Shown here: one piece after another, positions 26,983 through 34,913 of the stretch | How positions within the stretch are numbered: position 1 is the first letter of the stretch | How the letters are laid out: the number at the start of each line of letters is the position of its first letter | Origin: Synechococcus sp. WH 7805 | GTDB taxonomy: Bacteria > Cyanobacteriota > Cyanobacteriia > PCC-6307 > Cyanobiaceae | Assembly: GCF_000153285.1 (NCBI RefSeq) | Contig: NZ_CH724168.1 | Coordinates: 2,209,455-2,273,454 of the forward strand | Direction of reading: 5' to 3' | DNA: 64,000 nt | Position numbers and translations under genes: made by a program | The notes under the pieces: generated by a model | The model's database searches: none | Told to the model about the DNA's origin: nothing | What the model saw: the letters and a program-made list of their open reading frames with translations, nothing else

Positions 26983-27264
26983 TCATCTTGCCTCAGCGAC
27001 TGTCTCCTTCTCAGAGAAGAGTCGCTGTTTCAACGTCGCCATCACGCTGTCAGGCACCTGGCATCGCAGGGCTTTTTGCAGTCGCTTCCGACGTTGTGCT
27101 TCTTCTAGACAGCTCTCCTGAGGACAGAGATAGGCAGAACGCCCCATTCCCTGTTCGAGGAGGACCCCATCCCGATGGTCACGCACAATCCGCCAGAGAA
27201 GGTTTCGATCCAGCAGCTGACGGCAGGCGACACAGCGTCGCAGGATGGGGCGCTGTGGCTTCAC
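26983..27264 (-). CDS. ylxR: YlxR/RnpM-family RNA-binding protein
   Basis: DUF448 protein of 93 aa with the signature RRCVACRQ and GRSAYLCP and a basic C-terminal helix. In Firmicutes the homologue modulates RNase P. It lies between nusA and infB, the standard position for this family, and its start overlaps the end of nusA by 4 bp. Confidence 0.9.
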   Translation of the reverse strand: MKPQRPILRRCVACRQLLDRNLLWRIVRDHRDGVLLEQGMGRSAYLCPQESCLEEAQRRKRLQKALRCQVPDSVMATLKQRLFSEKETVAEAR

Positions 27265-28673
27265 CGGGCTCCTACCTCGTTGGAGGATTCATCAGATTCT
27301 GGGGTCGGTTCGCTGGCCTCGTCGGTTGCACCTTCAGGCATTTCAACGTCGTCAACCGCTTCGTCGCCGTACTCCTCTTCGTCTTCCGGCAGGGGATAAA
27401 GCTCCCGCAGACGGGCATCCTCTTCCGCTCTGGCGGCCTGTTCGGCGGCAATTCGCTCTTCGGCTTCCCGCTGCAGGGCCTCTTCCTGTTCCCGCTGGGA
27501 AATCAGCTCGGATACGACCGCATCCTCGGAGGCCTGGTCGTACTCGCTGGCGTTCTTGATATCAATCTTCCAGCCCGTCAGACGGGCAGCGAGGCGAACG
27601 TTCTGCCCTTCCCGTCCGATCGCCAGGCTCAGTTGATCCGGAGGTACCAGCACATGGGCATGCTGACCGACGGGATCCACCAGCCTCACCACATCCACGC
27701 GGGCAGGGCTAAGGGAATTCGCAATGTATTGGCCAGGATCGGCTGACCAGCGGATCACATCGATCTTCTCGCCCCTCAGCTCATTCACAACCTGCTGAAT
27801 CCGTGATCCGCGTGCACCGATGCAGGCACCTACGGGGTCGACTTCGCGTTCGATGCTGTCAACAGCAACCTTGGTGCGTGGTCCAACGGAACGGGACGGT
27901 GGATTCGCTTCTCGTGCAACAGCAACGATCCTGACGGAGCCTTCCTGAATCTCGGGGACTTCGTTCTCGAACAGATACACCACAAGCCCTGCGTTGGCTC
28001 GGCTTACGAACAGCTGGGGACCACGACGGGGAACTTCACTGACTTCCTTGAGGAAGACCTTGAAAGTGGCGTTGGCGCGGTAGTTGTCGTTGGGAAGCTG
28101 ATCCCTTCGCGGAAGCTCAGCTTCCACCTCTGGCCGCCCAAGGCCAGAGCTCACGGCCATGATCACGGATTGGCGTTCAAAGCGGATCACGCGGGCTGTG
28201 AGGACAGGATCTTCAAGATCGGCAAACTCTTCCTGAATCATCCGACGCTGCTGGTCTCGCAACTTCTGGGCGAGAACTTGCTTGGTCGTGGCAGCTGCCA
28301 TTCGCCCGAAATCTTCTTTTTCCGGGGTGACATCCAGAACCACAGTGTCACCAGCCTGGGCGTCATCGGCGACTTGCATCACTTCTGCCAAGGCGATCTG
28401 GTGGTCCTCGCTTTCGACCTCGTCAACAATGATCTTGCTGGCGAGCACGCGGTAACCCTCCTCATCCAAGTCGAGGGCGACATCGAAGTTGCTGAAGTAT
28501 TCCTCATCGAAAGGGTCTTCACCCAGTCCTAGGTAAAGCGTGCGGCGATAACGCTCATATCCCTTTAAGAGGGCTTCCCTCAAAGCTGCTTCCACCACCT
28601 GGGGAGGGAGCTTCTTCTCTTCACTGATGTCTTCGATCAGGTTGCTGAGTCCGGGAAGAAGAACGAGAGCCAT
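27261..28673 (-). CDS. nusA: Transcription termination/antitermination factor NusA
   Basis: Protein of 470 aa. The N-terminal RNA-polymerase-binding domain (about 1-125) is followed by an S1 domain (about 135-200, DPVLTARVIRFERQS) and two KH domains (about 230-350, GACIGARGSRIQQV and LAIGREGQNVRLA). The C terminus after ~395 is an acidic Glu/Asp-rich tail (REQEEALQREAEERI) instead of the acidic repeats of E. coli. It stabilises pauses and links transcription to termination. Confidence 0.95.
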   Translation of the reverse strand: MALVLLPGLSNLIEDISEEKKLPPQVVEAALREALLKGYERYRRTLYLGLGEDPFDEEYFSNFDVALDLDEEGYRVLASKIIVDEVESEDHQIALAEVMQVADDAQAGDTVVLDVTPEKEDFGRMAAATTKQVLAQKLRDQQRRMIQEEFADLEDPVLTARVIRFERQSVIMAVSSGLGRPEVEAELPRRDQLPNDNYRANATFKVFLKEVSEVPRRGPQLFVSRANAGLVVYLFENEVPEIQEGSVRIVAVAREANPPSRSVGPRTKVAVDSIEREVDPVGACIGARGSRIQQVVNELRGEKIDVIRWSADPGQYIANSLSPARVDVVRLVDPVGQHAHVLVPPDQLSLAIGREGQNVRLAARLTGWKIDIKNASEYDQASEDAVVSELISQREQEEALQREAEERIAAEQAARAEEDARLRELYPLPEDEEEYGDEAVDDVEMPEGATDEASEPTPESDESSNEVGAR

Positions 28674-28722
28674 CGGGTGGAGATCGTAAAAAGAGAAAAG
28701 GAGATGAGCGGGCGGAGGTGAT

Positions 28723-29190
28723 TCAGCTAGTGGGGCTGATGAGCTGAACGGAAATCACAGAGGGTCTGGAAATGCGTTTGATGCGTCCACGCACATTCAC
28801 GTGCACGTGGTCGTTGTCGCGTTCGAGAAGGGAGCCTTGTTGCCGTAGTTCCCTGCCTTCGTTATCGCGGTAGAGGACTTCAACCGGATAACTGCGAAAC
28901 GTCTGGAAGTCCCGATCGCTCTGGAGCTGATCCCCGATTCCAGGACTGCTGATCTCCAAAACATACGCCTCAGTGAGCAGTGCCTGCGATTCGAGCGCTT
29001 CTCCCATGGGTCTACTGAAACCTGCGCAGTCATCTAGAGACACGTCAGAACCATCACTGCGACGGATCTGCACCTGCACCGTCATCGGCTGAAGGTGGGT
29101 GAGAATCTGAATGCCTGCAAGCTCAAAACCTTGAGCTGCAGCTGTGGCTGCAGCAACGGAGGTGATGTCCGGCAGCAGTGGATGGGGCAA
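28723..29190 (-). CDS. rimP: Ribosome maturation factor RimP
   Basis: Protein of 155 aa required for 30S maturation. Conserved segments include SLDDCAGFSRPMGEAL (here with an unusual Phe) and YVLEISSPGIGDQL, where the family usually has LEVSSPGLDRPL. First gene of the rimP-nusA-ylxR-infB operon; 49 bp to nusA. Confidence 0.92.
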   Translation of the reverse strand: MPHPLLPDITSVAAATAAAQGFELAGIQILTHLQPMTVQVQIRRSDGSDVSLDDCAGFSRPMGEALESQALLTEAYVLEISSPGIGDQLQSDRDFQTFRSYPVEVLYRDNEGRELRQQGSLLERDNDHVHVNVRGRIKRISRPSVISVQLISPTS

Positions 29191-29507
29191 GGGCTAGGCG
29201 AGAGAGTGATTCGGGCTCAGGCCCGATGGTTGATGCTGTGATCACCCTCCCGGAGAGAGGTACTCACCAGGCCTTCACTAAATGTAGGTGATCGAGGTTC
29301 GGCTGCTGGCTTCTGGATCGTTGTCGCGCTGATTTTGAAATCACCTGATTCACGGCCTTCCCAGACGGGACTGAGGGCTATCAGAACCGTGTGCTGCTTT
29401 CATCAGTGAATGGAGATGAGCCTTGATTGGATAGGCTCCCTGGTTGCCTACGAGATCCTGCCGACGATCGCAGCGAAGCCCAGGGTGGATGGTGGCGAGC
29501 GAGTGAT
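29191..29507. other. Intergenic region between rimP and grrM
   Basis: About 317 bp containing the upstream region of the rimP operon and the downstream region of grrM, both on the minus strand. I see no supportable gene and no clear terminator hairpin with a T-run. Confidence 0.5.
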
Positions 29508-30659
29508 TCAGGTGCTGGTTGCACTCTCCAGTTCCATCTTGTTCAGCACCACGTCAACAGGAATTTGGCTCGAGAAGCGGCAGGCGCAGGTCTCTGCAGC
29601 ATCAAGACTCCCATGCTCCCAGTACTTGTTGCTGCCGTTTCCGCCTCCGCAAAACCCGTAGTACTCGCAGGTTTGTTGACAGCGCTCTGTTCCGGCCTGC
29701 ATTTCCTGCAACAGACGCTGAAATGTGGGGCTTTGCGTCGCATCCAAGAGTGAGAGATCGCGGATGTTGCCAAGGTTGAACAATCCGTATCGCTCGGTTT
29801 CCACCGAGAGCAGCTCCGGGTCGAAGGTGGAAAAGTTGCCCTTCGCATCCACGCTCAGAATCGCGTAAGGACGGTTCATTTCGTTCTGCAGCAGACGTTG
29901 ACCGCCGGCGATCATTCCCATCACCTGGTCGAATTCCCGGATGCGCAAAGGAAAACCGTCCTGTTGATTGAGGGCCCAGAAACGGGAGAGAAACTCGCGG
30001 TAACGACGTTCCTTGGCCAGTCCCTGCATCGAGGAGTTGGTATGAACACCCTCCTGCTCCTCCACGTTGAACCCAAGTGCATGGATCCCTTCATCGCGGA
30101 AGAAGGTGTACATGCGCTCGGGTTGATCAAGAGCATCCTCAGTGAGCACGGCGATCGCGTGAAAGTCGATGTTGTGCTTTCTGAGGGTGTGGATGCCATT
30201 CAGGGTGTTCGCATAGGAGCCCTGGCCATTGCGGAATCGCCTGTGGCTGTTGTGAATGTCTTCGGGACCGTCAATGCTTACGCCCACCACGATGTTGTTG
30301 CGTTGGAAGCAGTCACACCAGGCGTCATTGATCAACGTGGCATTGGTCTGAATGTGCTGCTCAATCACCACCCCCTGGGCCTGAAGATCAGCAGTTTCCC
30401 GATTGATGATGACGCTGGCTTCGTCATAAAAAGCAGCCGGCAACGTCAGGGGTTCTCCGGCGTGCCAGAGAATCGAAAGATGGGGACCCCAAAACGGACT
30501 TTCGTACACCCGCTCCAGCAGCAGGGGTAGCTGCTGCTGGAGGTTGAAGATGTTCCGCTTCTGTCGGTCTGGCAGGTAGCAGTAGCTGCAGTCGAGATTG
30601 CAGAGGGAGGTCGACTGGATCACCAGAAGACCGATGGGGCCGTAATCAGACGTGTTCAC
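29508..30659 (-). CDS. grrM: Radical SAM/SPASM peptide maturase GrrM
   Basis: Protein of 383 aa. The radical-SAM 4Fe-4S motif is C20-x3-C24-x2-C27 (CNLDCSYC). The SPASM region near the C terminus has several Cys (C327, C331, C337, C358, C360) for auxiliary clusters, with the GrrM-like GFCGGGNGSNKYWEHG. This family forms carbon-carbon cyclophane crosslinks in aromatic-X-Asn motifs of glycine-rich precursors (triceptides). It follows grrA1 with a 4-bp GTGA overlap, so stoichiometry may be set by translational coupling. Family assignment is from memory of the GRRM system; crosslinking here is inferred from precursor motifs. Confidence 0.92.
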   Translation of the reverse strand: MNTSDYGPIGLLVIQSTSLCNLDCSYCYLPDRQKRNIFNLQQQLPLLLERVYESPFWGPHLSILWHAGEPLTLPAAFYDEASVIINRETADLQAQGVVIEQHIQTNATLINDAWCDCFQRNNIVVGVSIDGPEDIHNSHRRFRNGQGSYANTLNGIHTLRKHNIDFHAIAVLTEDALDQPERMYTFFRDEGIHALGFNVEEQEGVHTNSSMQGLAKERRYREFLSRFWALNQQDGFPLRIREFDQVMGMIAGGQRLLQNEMNRPYAILSVDAKGNFSTFDPELLSVETERYGLFNLGNIRDLSLLDATQSPTFQRLLQEMQAGTERCQQTCEYYGFCGGGNGSNKYWEHGSLDAAETCACRFSSQIPVDVVLNKMELESATST

Positions 30660-30988
30660 CAGTTCGCGAATCCGCCGCGGTAGCCATTGGCGAATCCGCC
30701 GCCGCCGCCGTTAGCAAAGCCCCGGCCACCGTTGCCCCAGGCCCGGCCACCGTTACCCCAGGCCCGGCCACCGCCGTTGCCCCAGGCCCTGGCAATGGAG
30801 TCGGGGGTGCTGCCGGTGATGCCGTTGCTGTCGAGGAGAGCCCAGGCCTTCGTTCCCATCCGTTCAATGCGCTGTTCGAGCGCATTGCCGAGATCAGGCT
30901 CGCGGTGCACGGCGGCTTTCGAGGACTCGCAGAGAACGGCGCTGGTCGCAAGGACGGCGACAAGGCTCAGCAGACTTGTTTTGTTCAT
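30656..30988 (-). CDS. grrA: Gly-rich repeat RiPP precursor GrrA (copy 1)
   Basis: Precursor of 110 aa. A signal peptide (LLSLVAVLATSAVLC) precedes a leader-like helix with LEQRIERMG. The C-terminal Gly-rich core has six aromatic-X-Asn motifs: WGN at 69, 77 and 84, FAN at 91, 99 and 107, ending in Trp110. These are the expected cyclophane sites for GrrM. The signal peptide implies that the modified product leaves the cytoplasm. It directly precedes and overlaps grrM. Confidence 0.9.
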   Translation of the reverse strand: MNKTSLLSLVAVLATSAVLCESSKAAVHREPDLGNALEQRIERMGTKAWALLDSNGITGSTPDSIARAWGNGGGRAWGNGGRAWGNGGRGFANGGGGGFANGYRGGFANW

Positions 30989-31022
30989 GGTTCAGAAATG
31001 GGAATGGACGAACGGGTCAGGG

Positions 31023-31961
31023 TCAGGACTGCTTGTTGAATTCGGCTGCAGTGGACAACACGATCGTGAAGAAGCTGCCGATCTGGTCATCACTGAGGCC
31101 CAAGGTGCTGCCGGTTCCGATCCAGCGGTTGATCTCAGTGCGGACTTCGTCGTTGTCGTTGACATAGGCCGAGAGAAGACGTCCGATGGCCAGGTTGCTC
31201 ATGTTCAAAAGCTTGGGTGTGGTTCCAGCCACCACGCAGCCGATGCCGGAGCGTGCATAGGGCAGTGCGGGGACCAGGGCTGCTTCGGGCGCGGTTGCAG
31301 CTTGGTTGGCCTTCAGCCAGAGACTGTCGCCGCCGAGAACCTTCACTGTTCCATCCTTGAGCGCGGCAAGCGCTTCGTCGGGGGTGTCGAAGAACTGGAA
31401 GGAGGCATCATCCACCGATGAAGCCAGAACATTGGCAGCCACGCTGTCTTTCACCACACCAACCGTCTGCCCATTCAGGCTGTCGGGGGTTCCATCGTTG
31501 CCTTTAGGGGCCAGCACCCTTACCCCACCCATGGCGAAGGGAAGGGTGTAGGTGAGGGTGCGTTGGCGTTTCCAGCTGAAGGCCACGCCACAGGCGATAT
31601 CAGCCGCTCCGGAACGGATTTTGTTGAGTCCTTCCTGCGCCGATCCAACGGCAACCGGTTCGATGTCGATCTCCTTGTCTTTTTTCAGAGCGGACACATT
31701 GAGTTGATCCCGGATGGCCTCGAGAACCACGAAGGACAGGCCGTCGTAGTTGTCACCATCCTTCTTAACCATCGGCAGGGCATTGCCAATGACAACTGCA
31801 CGAAGCTTGCCTGAGTCAAAAACGTTGCTGGTCGATTGCTCTGGAGCTGATGCGGAGGATTGTGAGCCAGTCGTTTTGCTTGCTTCTTTGTTCTGGCAAG
31901 CAACCAGAGCCAATGTGGAAAAGGCGAGCAGGCCGGTGGCGGCTCTCTTGATCAGACGCAT
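31023..31961 (-). CDS. grrP: GrrP-type substrate-binding-like lipoprotein (copy 1)
   Basis: Protein of 312 aa from the ATG at 31961 with a lipobox (LALVAC) and a family-3 solute-binding fold (DNYDGLSFVVLEAIRDQL, IACGVAFSWKRQRTLTY, TVGVVKDSVAANVLA). It has no permease partner, the hallmark of the GrrP orphan binding proteins of the GRRM system. It may bind the exported modified peptide or a small ligand. It aligns well with copy 2 at 32807. An upstream start at 32033 would precede the signal sequence and is unlikely. Confidence 0.88.
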   Translation of the reverse strand: MRLIKRAATGLLAFSTLALVACQNKEASKTTGSQSSASAPEQSTSNVFDSGKLRAVVIGNALPMVKKDGDNYDGLSFVVLEAIRDQLNVSALKKDKEIDIEPVAVGSAQEGLNKIRSGAADIACGVAFSWKRQRTLTYTLPFAMGGVRVLAPKGNDGTPDSLNGQTVGVVKDSVAANVLASSVDDASFQFFDTPDEALAALKDGTVKVLGGDSLWLKANQAATAPEAALVPALPYARSGIGCVVAGTTPKLLNMSNLAIGRLLSAYVNDNDEVRTEINRWIGTGSTLGLSDDQIGSFFTIVLSTAAEFNKQS

Positions 31962-32074
31962 GACGACGCAGTCAGGACGTATCTCGTTTACGTCTAGACA
32001 CGCGCGGCAGAAGCGTCCACTACATCTGGACAAATGATGCCTGATTCGGATCGGTGCAGGACTTGATCACGCCA

Positions 32075-32344
32075 TCAAGCCGCGCCACCATCGCCGAGCT
32101 GAATGGCGCTGATTTCCTCGAATCCATCACCTGGCTGGGGTGTCCCACGCAGGGCTGGATCCTGGTTGATGCACTGCTGCTTCTGCTCGTCGCTTTTGAG
32201 GTACTGGCAAACCCTCGCCCAGAGTTTGCTGCGAGTGCCGGGAGTTCCTCTGCTGAAGATCACTCGGTCAGAGGTGGAGCCTTCTCCTTGGATCTCGACT
32301 TGGCAGAGCGCGCAGCGTTGCAATCCCGGTTCAGTGCTCGTCAT
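32075..32344 (-). CDS. Small Cys-containing protein of the grr cluster, 89 aa
   Basis: No recognised family. It has a CxxC near the N terminus (Cys11, Cys14) and further Cys at 46 and 58, with basic SRGTPGTRSKLWARVCQYLK between. No signal peptide, so probably cytosolic; the four Cys could bind a metal. It sits on the same strand between grrA2 (53 bp upstream) and grrP1 (113 bp downstream). That position makes it a candidate accessory factor for the peptide pathway. Overlapping plus-strand frames look non-coding. Confidence 0.7.
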   Translation of the reverse strand: MTSTEPGLQRCALCQVEIQGEGSTSDRVIFSRGTPGTRSKLWARVCQYLKSDEQKQQCINQDPALRGTPQPGDGFEEISAIQLGDGGAA

Positions 32345-32396
32345 GGAAAGAGTTCAGCGGTCCGAGAAGGTTAGAGGCCTCTCCCCGACAGCTGCC

Positions 32397-32759
32397 TCAC
32401 CAGCGGATGACGACCCCGGGGCCACCATTGCCCCAGCCGATCCCGCCGCCATTGCCCCAGCCGCCATTGCGGAACCCACCGTTCCGCCATCCTCCATTGC
32501 GGAACCCACCATTGCCCCAGCCGCCATTGCGCCATCGTCGTCCGCCGCCGTTGCCCCAGCCACCACCGTTTCGCCAGTGGCGTGCAAGGAGTTCCTTGTG
32601 CTGATTTTGGAGCTGTTCAAGATTGAGAGCATTCACGCGCTGCTCGAGAGCCAGACTCGGATCCGGTCCGACGAAAACGCTGGCAGAGGCGCCCTGTTGG
32701 AGTGTGCTGCAGGCGGCCATCAAGGTGAGCAGGCTGAGCAATGGGTTTTTAAAGGTCAT
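32397..32759 (-). CDS. grrA: Gly-rich repeat RiPP precursor GrrA (copy 2)
   Basis: Precursor of 120 aa with a signal peptide (LLSLLTLMAACS) and a leader helix containing LEQRVNALN, matching the LEQR of copy 1. The Arg/Gly-rich core has nine aromatic-X-Asn motifs: WRN or WGN at 62, 68, 76, 81, 91, 101 and 109, and FRN at 86 and 96, ending in Trp120. The Arg at the middle position makes it much more basic than copy 1. No second maturase is nearby, so GrrM probably processes both. Confidence 0.88.
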   Translation of the reverse strand: MTFKNPLLSLLTLMAACSTLQQGASASVFVGPDPSLALEQRVNALNLEQLQNQHKELLARHWRNGGGWGNGGGRRWRNGGWGNGGFRNGGWRNGGFRNGGWGNGGGIGWGNGGPGVVIRW

Positions 32760-32806
32760 GGTGATTTGGAGGTGTGGGGTAATAGCAGCTATGCGTGAGC
32801 GGCGTT

Positions 32807-33712
32807 TCAGTCGGTGCGATCCGTGTCCTTCCGGAATCCCGTCACCGTTGCCAACACAACGCTGTAGTAGTGAGCAATATCGTCGTCGTTTAAGCCCACA
32901 TCACTCCCACTGCCGATCCAGCTGTTGATCTCCTTGCGAACGGCTTGATCCCCGTCCACGTAGTCCTGCAACACCCGGCCGATGGCAATGTTGCTGGCGT
33001 CCAAAAGGGATTCGTGGCCTTCAGGTACCACGCAAGCCACGGCTGTCCGGGCGTAGGGCTGATCAGGCACCAGATTGTCCTTGGGTGCAGCTGCTTTACG
33101 GCTGGCTTGAAGCCAGAGGCTGTCTCCGCCAAGGATGCTGATGGTCCCGTCCTTGAGGGCTTCCAGTGCTGCTGCGGGAGAGGGGAAGAACTGGAACGTC
33201 GCTGCTTCAAGGTTGTTCGCCAGCACCGAGGCGGCCACGCTGTCCTGCACCACGCCGATGGTCTTGCCCTTCAGGCTGTTCGGGGTGCCGTCATTCCCTT
33301 TAGGAACCAAGAGTCGGATTCCAGTTGTGGCAAAAGGCAGTGTGTAATCCACCCGGGTCTGTCGTTCCCAGCTGAAATCCATGCCACAGGCAAGGTCTGC
33401 CTTGCCTTGTTCCAATAGCGACAGTGCTTCGCGCACGTTTGTTACTGGAACCGTCTGAATGGCAATCTTCTCGCCATCGGTGTGGATGAGCTGATCGCGG
33501 ATTGCTTCGAGGAACACAAAGCTCAAGCCGTCGTAGCCCGCGTCTGTTTTCGTCGCTAAAGGAAGCTCTTCTCCTACAACGACGGCCCGGAGTTGCCCTG
33601 CAGTCCGGCGGTTTGTTCCAGTGTCAGTTAAAGGAAGTTTGGCTTGGCAACCAAAGGCCATAAAGCCAAGCGCACAGACCAGTGCGGGCCTCAGGACACG
33701 ATGGAAAGGCAT
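32807..33712 (-). CDS. grrP: GrrP-type substrate-binding-like lipoprotein (copy 2)
   Basis: Protein of 301 aa from the ATG at 33712 with a lipobox (FMAFGC) and the same binding-protein fold as copy 1 (AGYDGLSFVFLEAIRDQL, LACGMDFSWERQTRVDYTLP, TIGVVQDSVAASVLA). First gene of the minus-strand grr cluster and 47 bp upstream of grrA2. The pairing grrP2-grrA2 and grrP1-grrA1-grrM suggests a duplicated unit. Ligand unknown. Confidence 0.88.
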   Translation of the reverse strand: MPFHRVLRPALVCALGFMAFGCQAKLPLTDTGTNRRTAGQLRAVVVGEELPLATKTDAGYDGLSFVFLEAIRDQLIHTDGEKIAIQTVPVTNVREALSLLEQGKADLACGMDFSWERQTRVDYTLPFATTGIRLLVPKGNDGTPNSLKGKTIGVVQDSVAASVLANNLEAATFQFFPSPAAALEALKDGTISILGGDSLWLQASRKAAAPKDNLVPDQPYARTAVACVVPEGHESLLDASNIAIGRVLQDYVDGDQAVRKEINSWIGSGSDVGLNDDDIAHYYSVVLATVTGFRKDTDRTD

Positions 33713-33840
33713 GGGGCACACGTTGCTGGAGGGATGTCCCTCTCATTGGTAGGGACATCCGGTTCAATTGGCCATGCCCTCTAGCGCTGGCATGTAAGGA
33801 GCACCCATGCTGAAGACGTGACGAGAAGGGTAGAGAGTGC

Positions 33841-34545
33841 ATGTTGATCACCATCGACGAGTCCTTCCGCACGCTCAGTCAGCACCTTCAGGGTCTGTCT
33901 CGGCACCATCGGATTTTGGTGGCCACTGACAATCGCCCCTATGCCCTGGCTCTGGCCAGTTGTTTTGCTCTGCATCACGACGAACACCCCAGTCGGCTGG
34001 TCGGAATTGCCACGACGCAGCGAGAAGCGTTGGCCTGTCTCGATGAAGTCCGCGGACCTTTGTTGGCTTTCGTGAGTGAGCGTCTGGATGAGGGCAGAGG
34101 GTTCGACCTCATCACCGAGCTCAAGCAGCGCTCTGTTCATCAGTCACCCATCGACACCGTGTTCACCCTGGAGCAGACGAATCCACTCTCAATCAAACAG
34201 GCAATTGCAGGTCCATCCAATGTGATTCTCACCCGCGGAAGCCTTGATCTGATGACCATCGTTAATGCGGTGGAGTCGATCCTTGAGGGCGTGCGGTTTG
34301 TGGATCCTTCCATTTTTCCAGCCCTGCAGTCGAGGAATTCGGGACAAGCCCATGCTCTCTCCGACAGAGAGCGAATGGTGCTTCAGCAACTTTGCAATGG
34401 TTTGACCAATCGGGAGATCGGTGAGGCACTCACAATTGCTGAGACCACAGCGAGAGGGCATGTGCAATCGATCATGCGCAAGTTGAACGTGAAGGATCGA
34501 ACCGCTGCTGCGGTTGAGGCAATTCGTCGTCACTGGGTGGATTGA
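33841..34545 (+). CDS. LuxR-type regulator with atypical receiver, divergent from the grr cluster
   Basis: Protein of 234 aa. A receiver-like domain spans about 22-145, but the phosphorylation site reads LLAFVSERLDEGRG, with Ser-Glu where an Asp would be. It is therefore probably not phosphorylated in the usual way. The C-terminal LuxR helix-turn-helix covers about 170-230 (LSDRERMVLQQLCNGLTNREIG, then TTARGHVQSIMRKL). It is divergent from grrP2 with about 130 bp between starts, so it is a candidate regulator of the peptide cluster. Same architecture as the regulator at 16566. Confidence 0.85.
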   Translation: MLITIDESFRTLSQHLQGLSRHHRILVATDNRPYALALASCFALHHDEHPSRLVGIATTQREALACLDEVRGPLLAFVSERLDEGRGFDLITELKQRSVHQSPIDTVFTLEQTNPLSIKQAIAGPSNVILTRGSLDLMTIVNAVESILEGVRFVDPSIFPALQSRNSGQAHALSDRERMVLQQLCNGLTNREIGEALTIAETTARGHVQSIMRKLNVKDRTAAAVEAIRRHWVD

Positions 34546-34688
34546 CCAGGTTGGACCGGCTTTAAAACTGACGTATGTCTCGGTTAGTCGTTGCGAGATC
34601 TTTGTGAGCTGTGACTCGTGAAGCAAGTAGCAAAACTGAATATCAGCCTTTAGACCTCATGATTTCTCTCGCCAAGTCTCACTGATGA

Positions 34689-34892
34689 TGGTTATGGATC
34701 CCTACGCCCCATGATCAGTTTCAGAGTTGGGCCGGTGGTGTCATAGTTGAAGATGCAGGGAATGGTCTCAATTGTGTGACCTTTACGCCTGCCGCGTGCA
34801 ATGACACTGTCCCCGCTAAGTGCGAGATTTCAATCAGCTTCAATGCTCAGAGTGTAGGGCTGCCTCACAGTGGCCTTTTGAAGAGAAGTTAA
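34689..34892 (+). pseudogene. CBM2-domain remnant related to the downstream chitinase
   Basis: Reading 34689-34892 gives a 67-codon stretch (TPHDQFQSWAG, VTFTPAACNDTVPAK, SISFNAQSVGL) that aligns with the CBM2 of the chitinase (TPHRDFQSWAG, VTLTPAAWNSTIGAG, AVSFNAESVGL). Two stop codons precede it and there is no start. It lacks the N-terminal half of the module. It looks like what is left of a second chitin-binding protein, with the Trp of AAW changed to Cys. Confidence 0.8.
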
Positions 34893-34913
34893 TTCTGTGC
34901 GCCTGCATAGGCT

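Noticed and set aside
30660..30790. Repetitive DNA resembling a short CRISPR-like or satellite array in grrA1 (also 32400-32580 in grrA2)
   Set aside because: Units are a few codons long without unique spacers; they are the in-frame Gly-rich peptide repeats.
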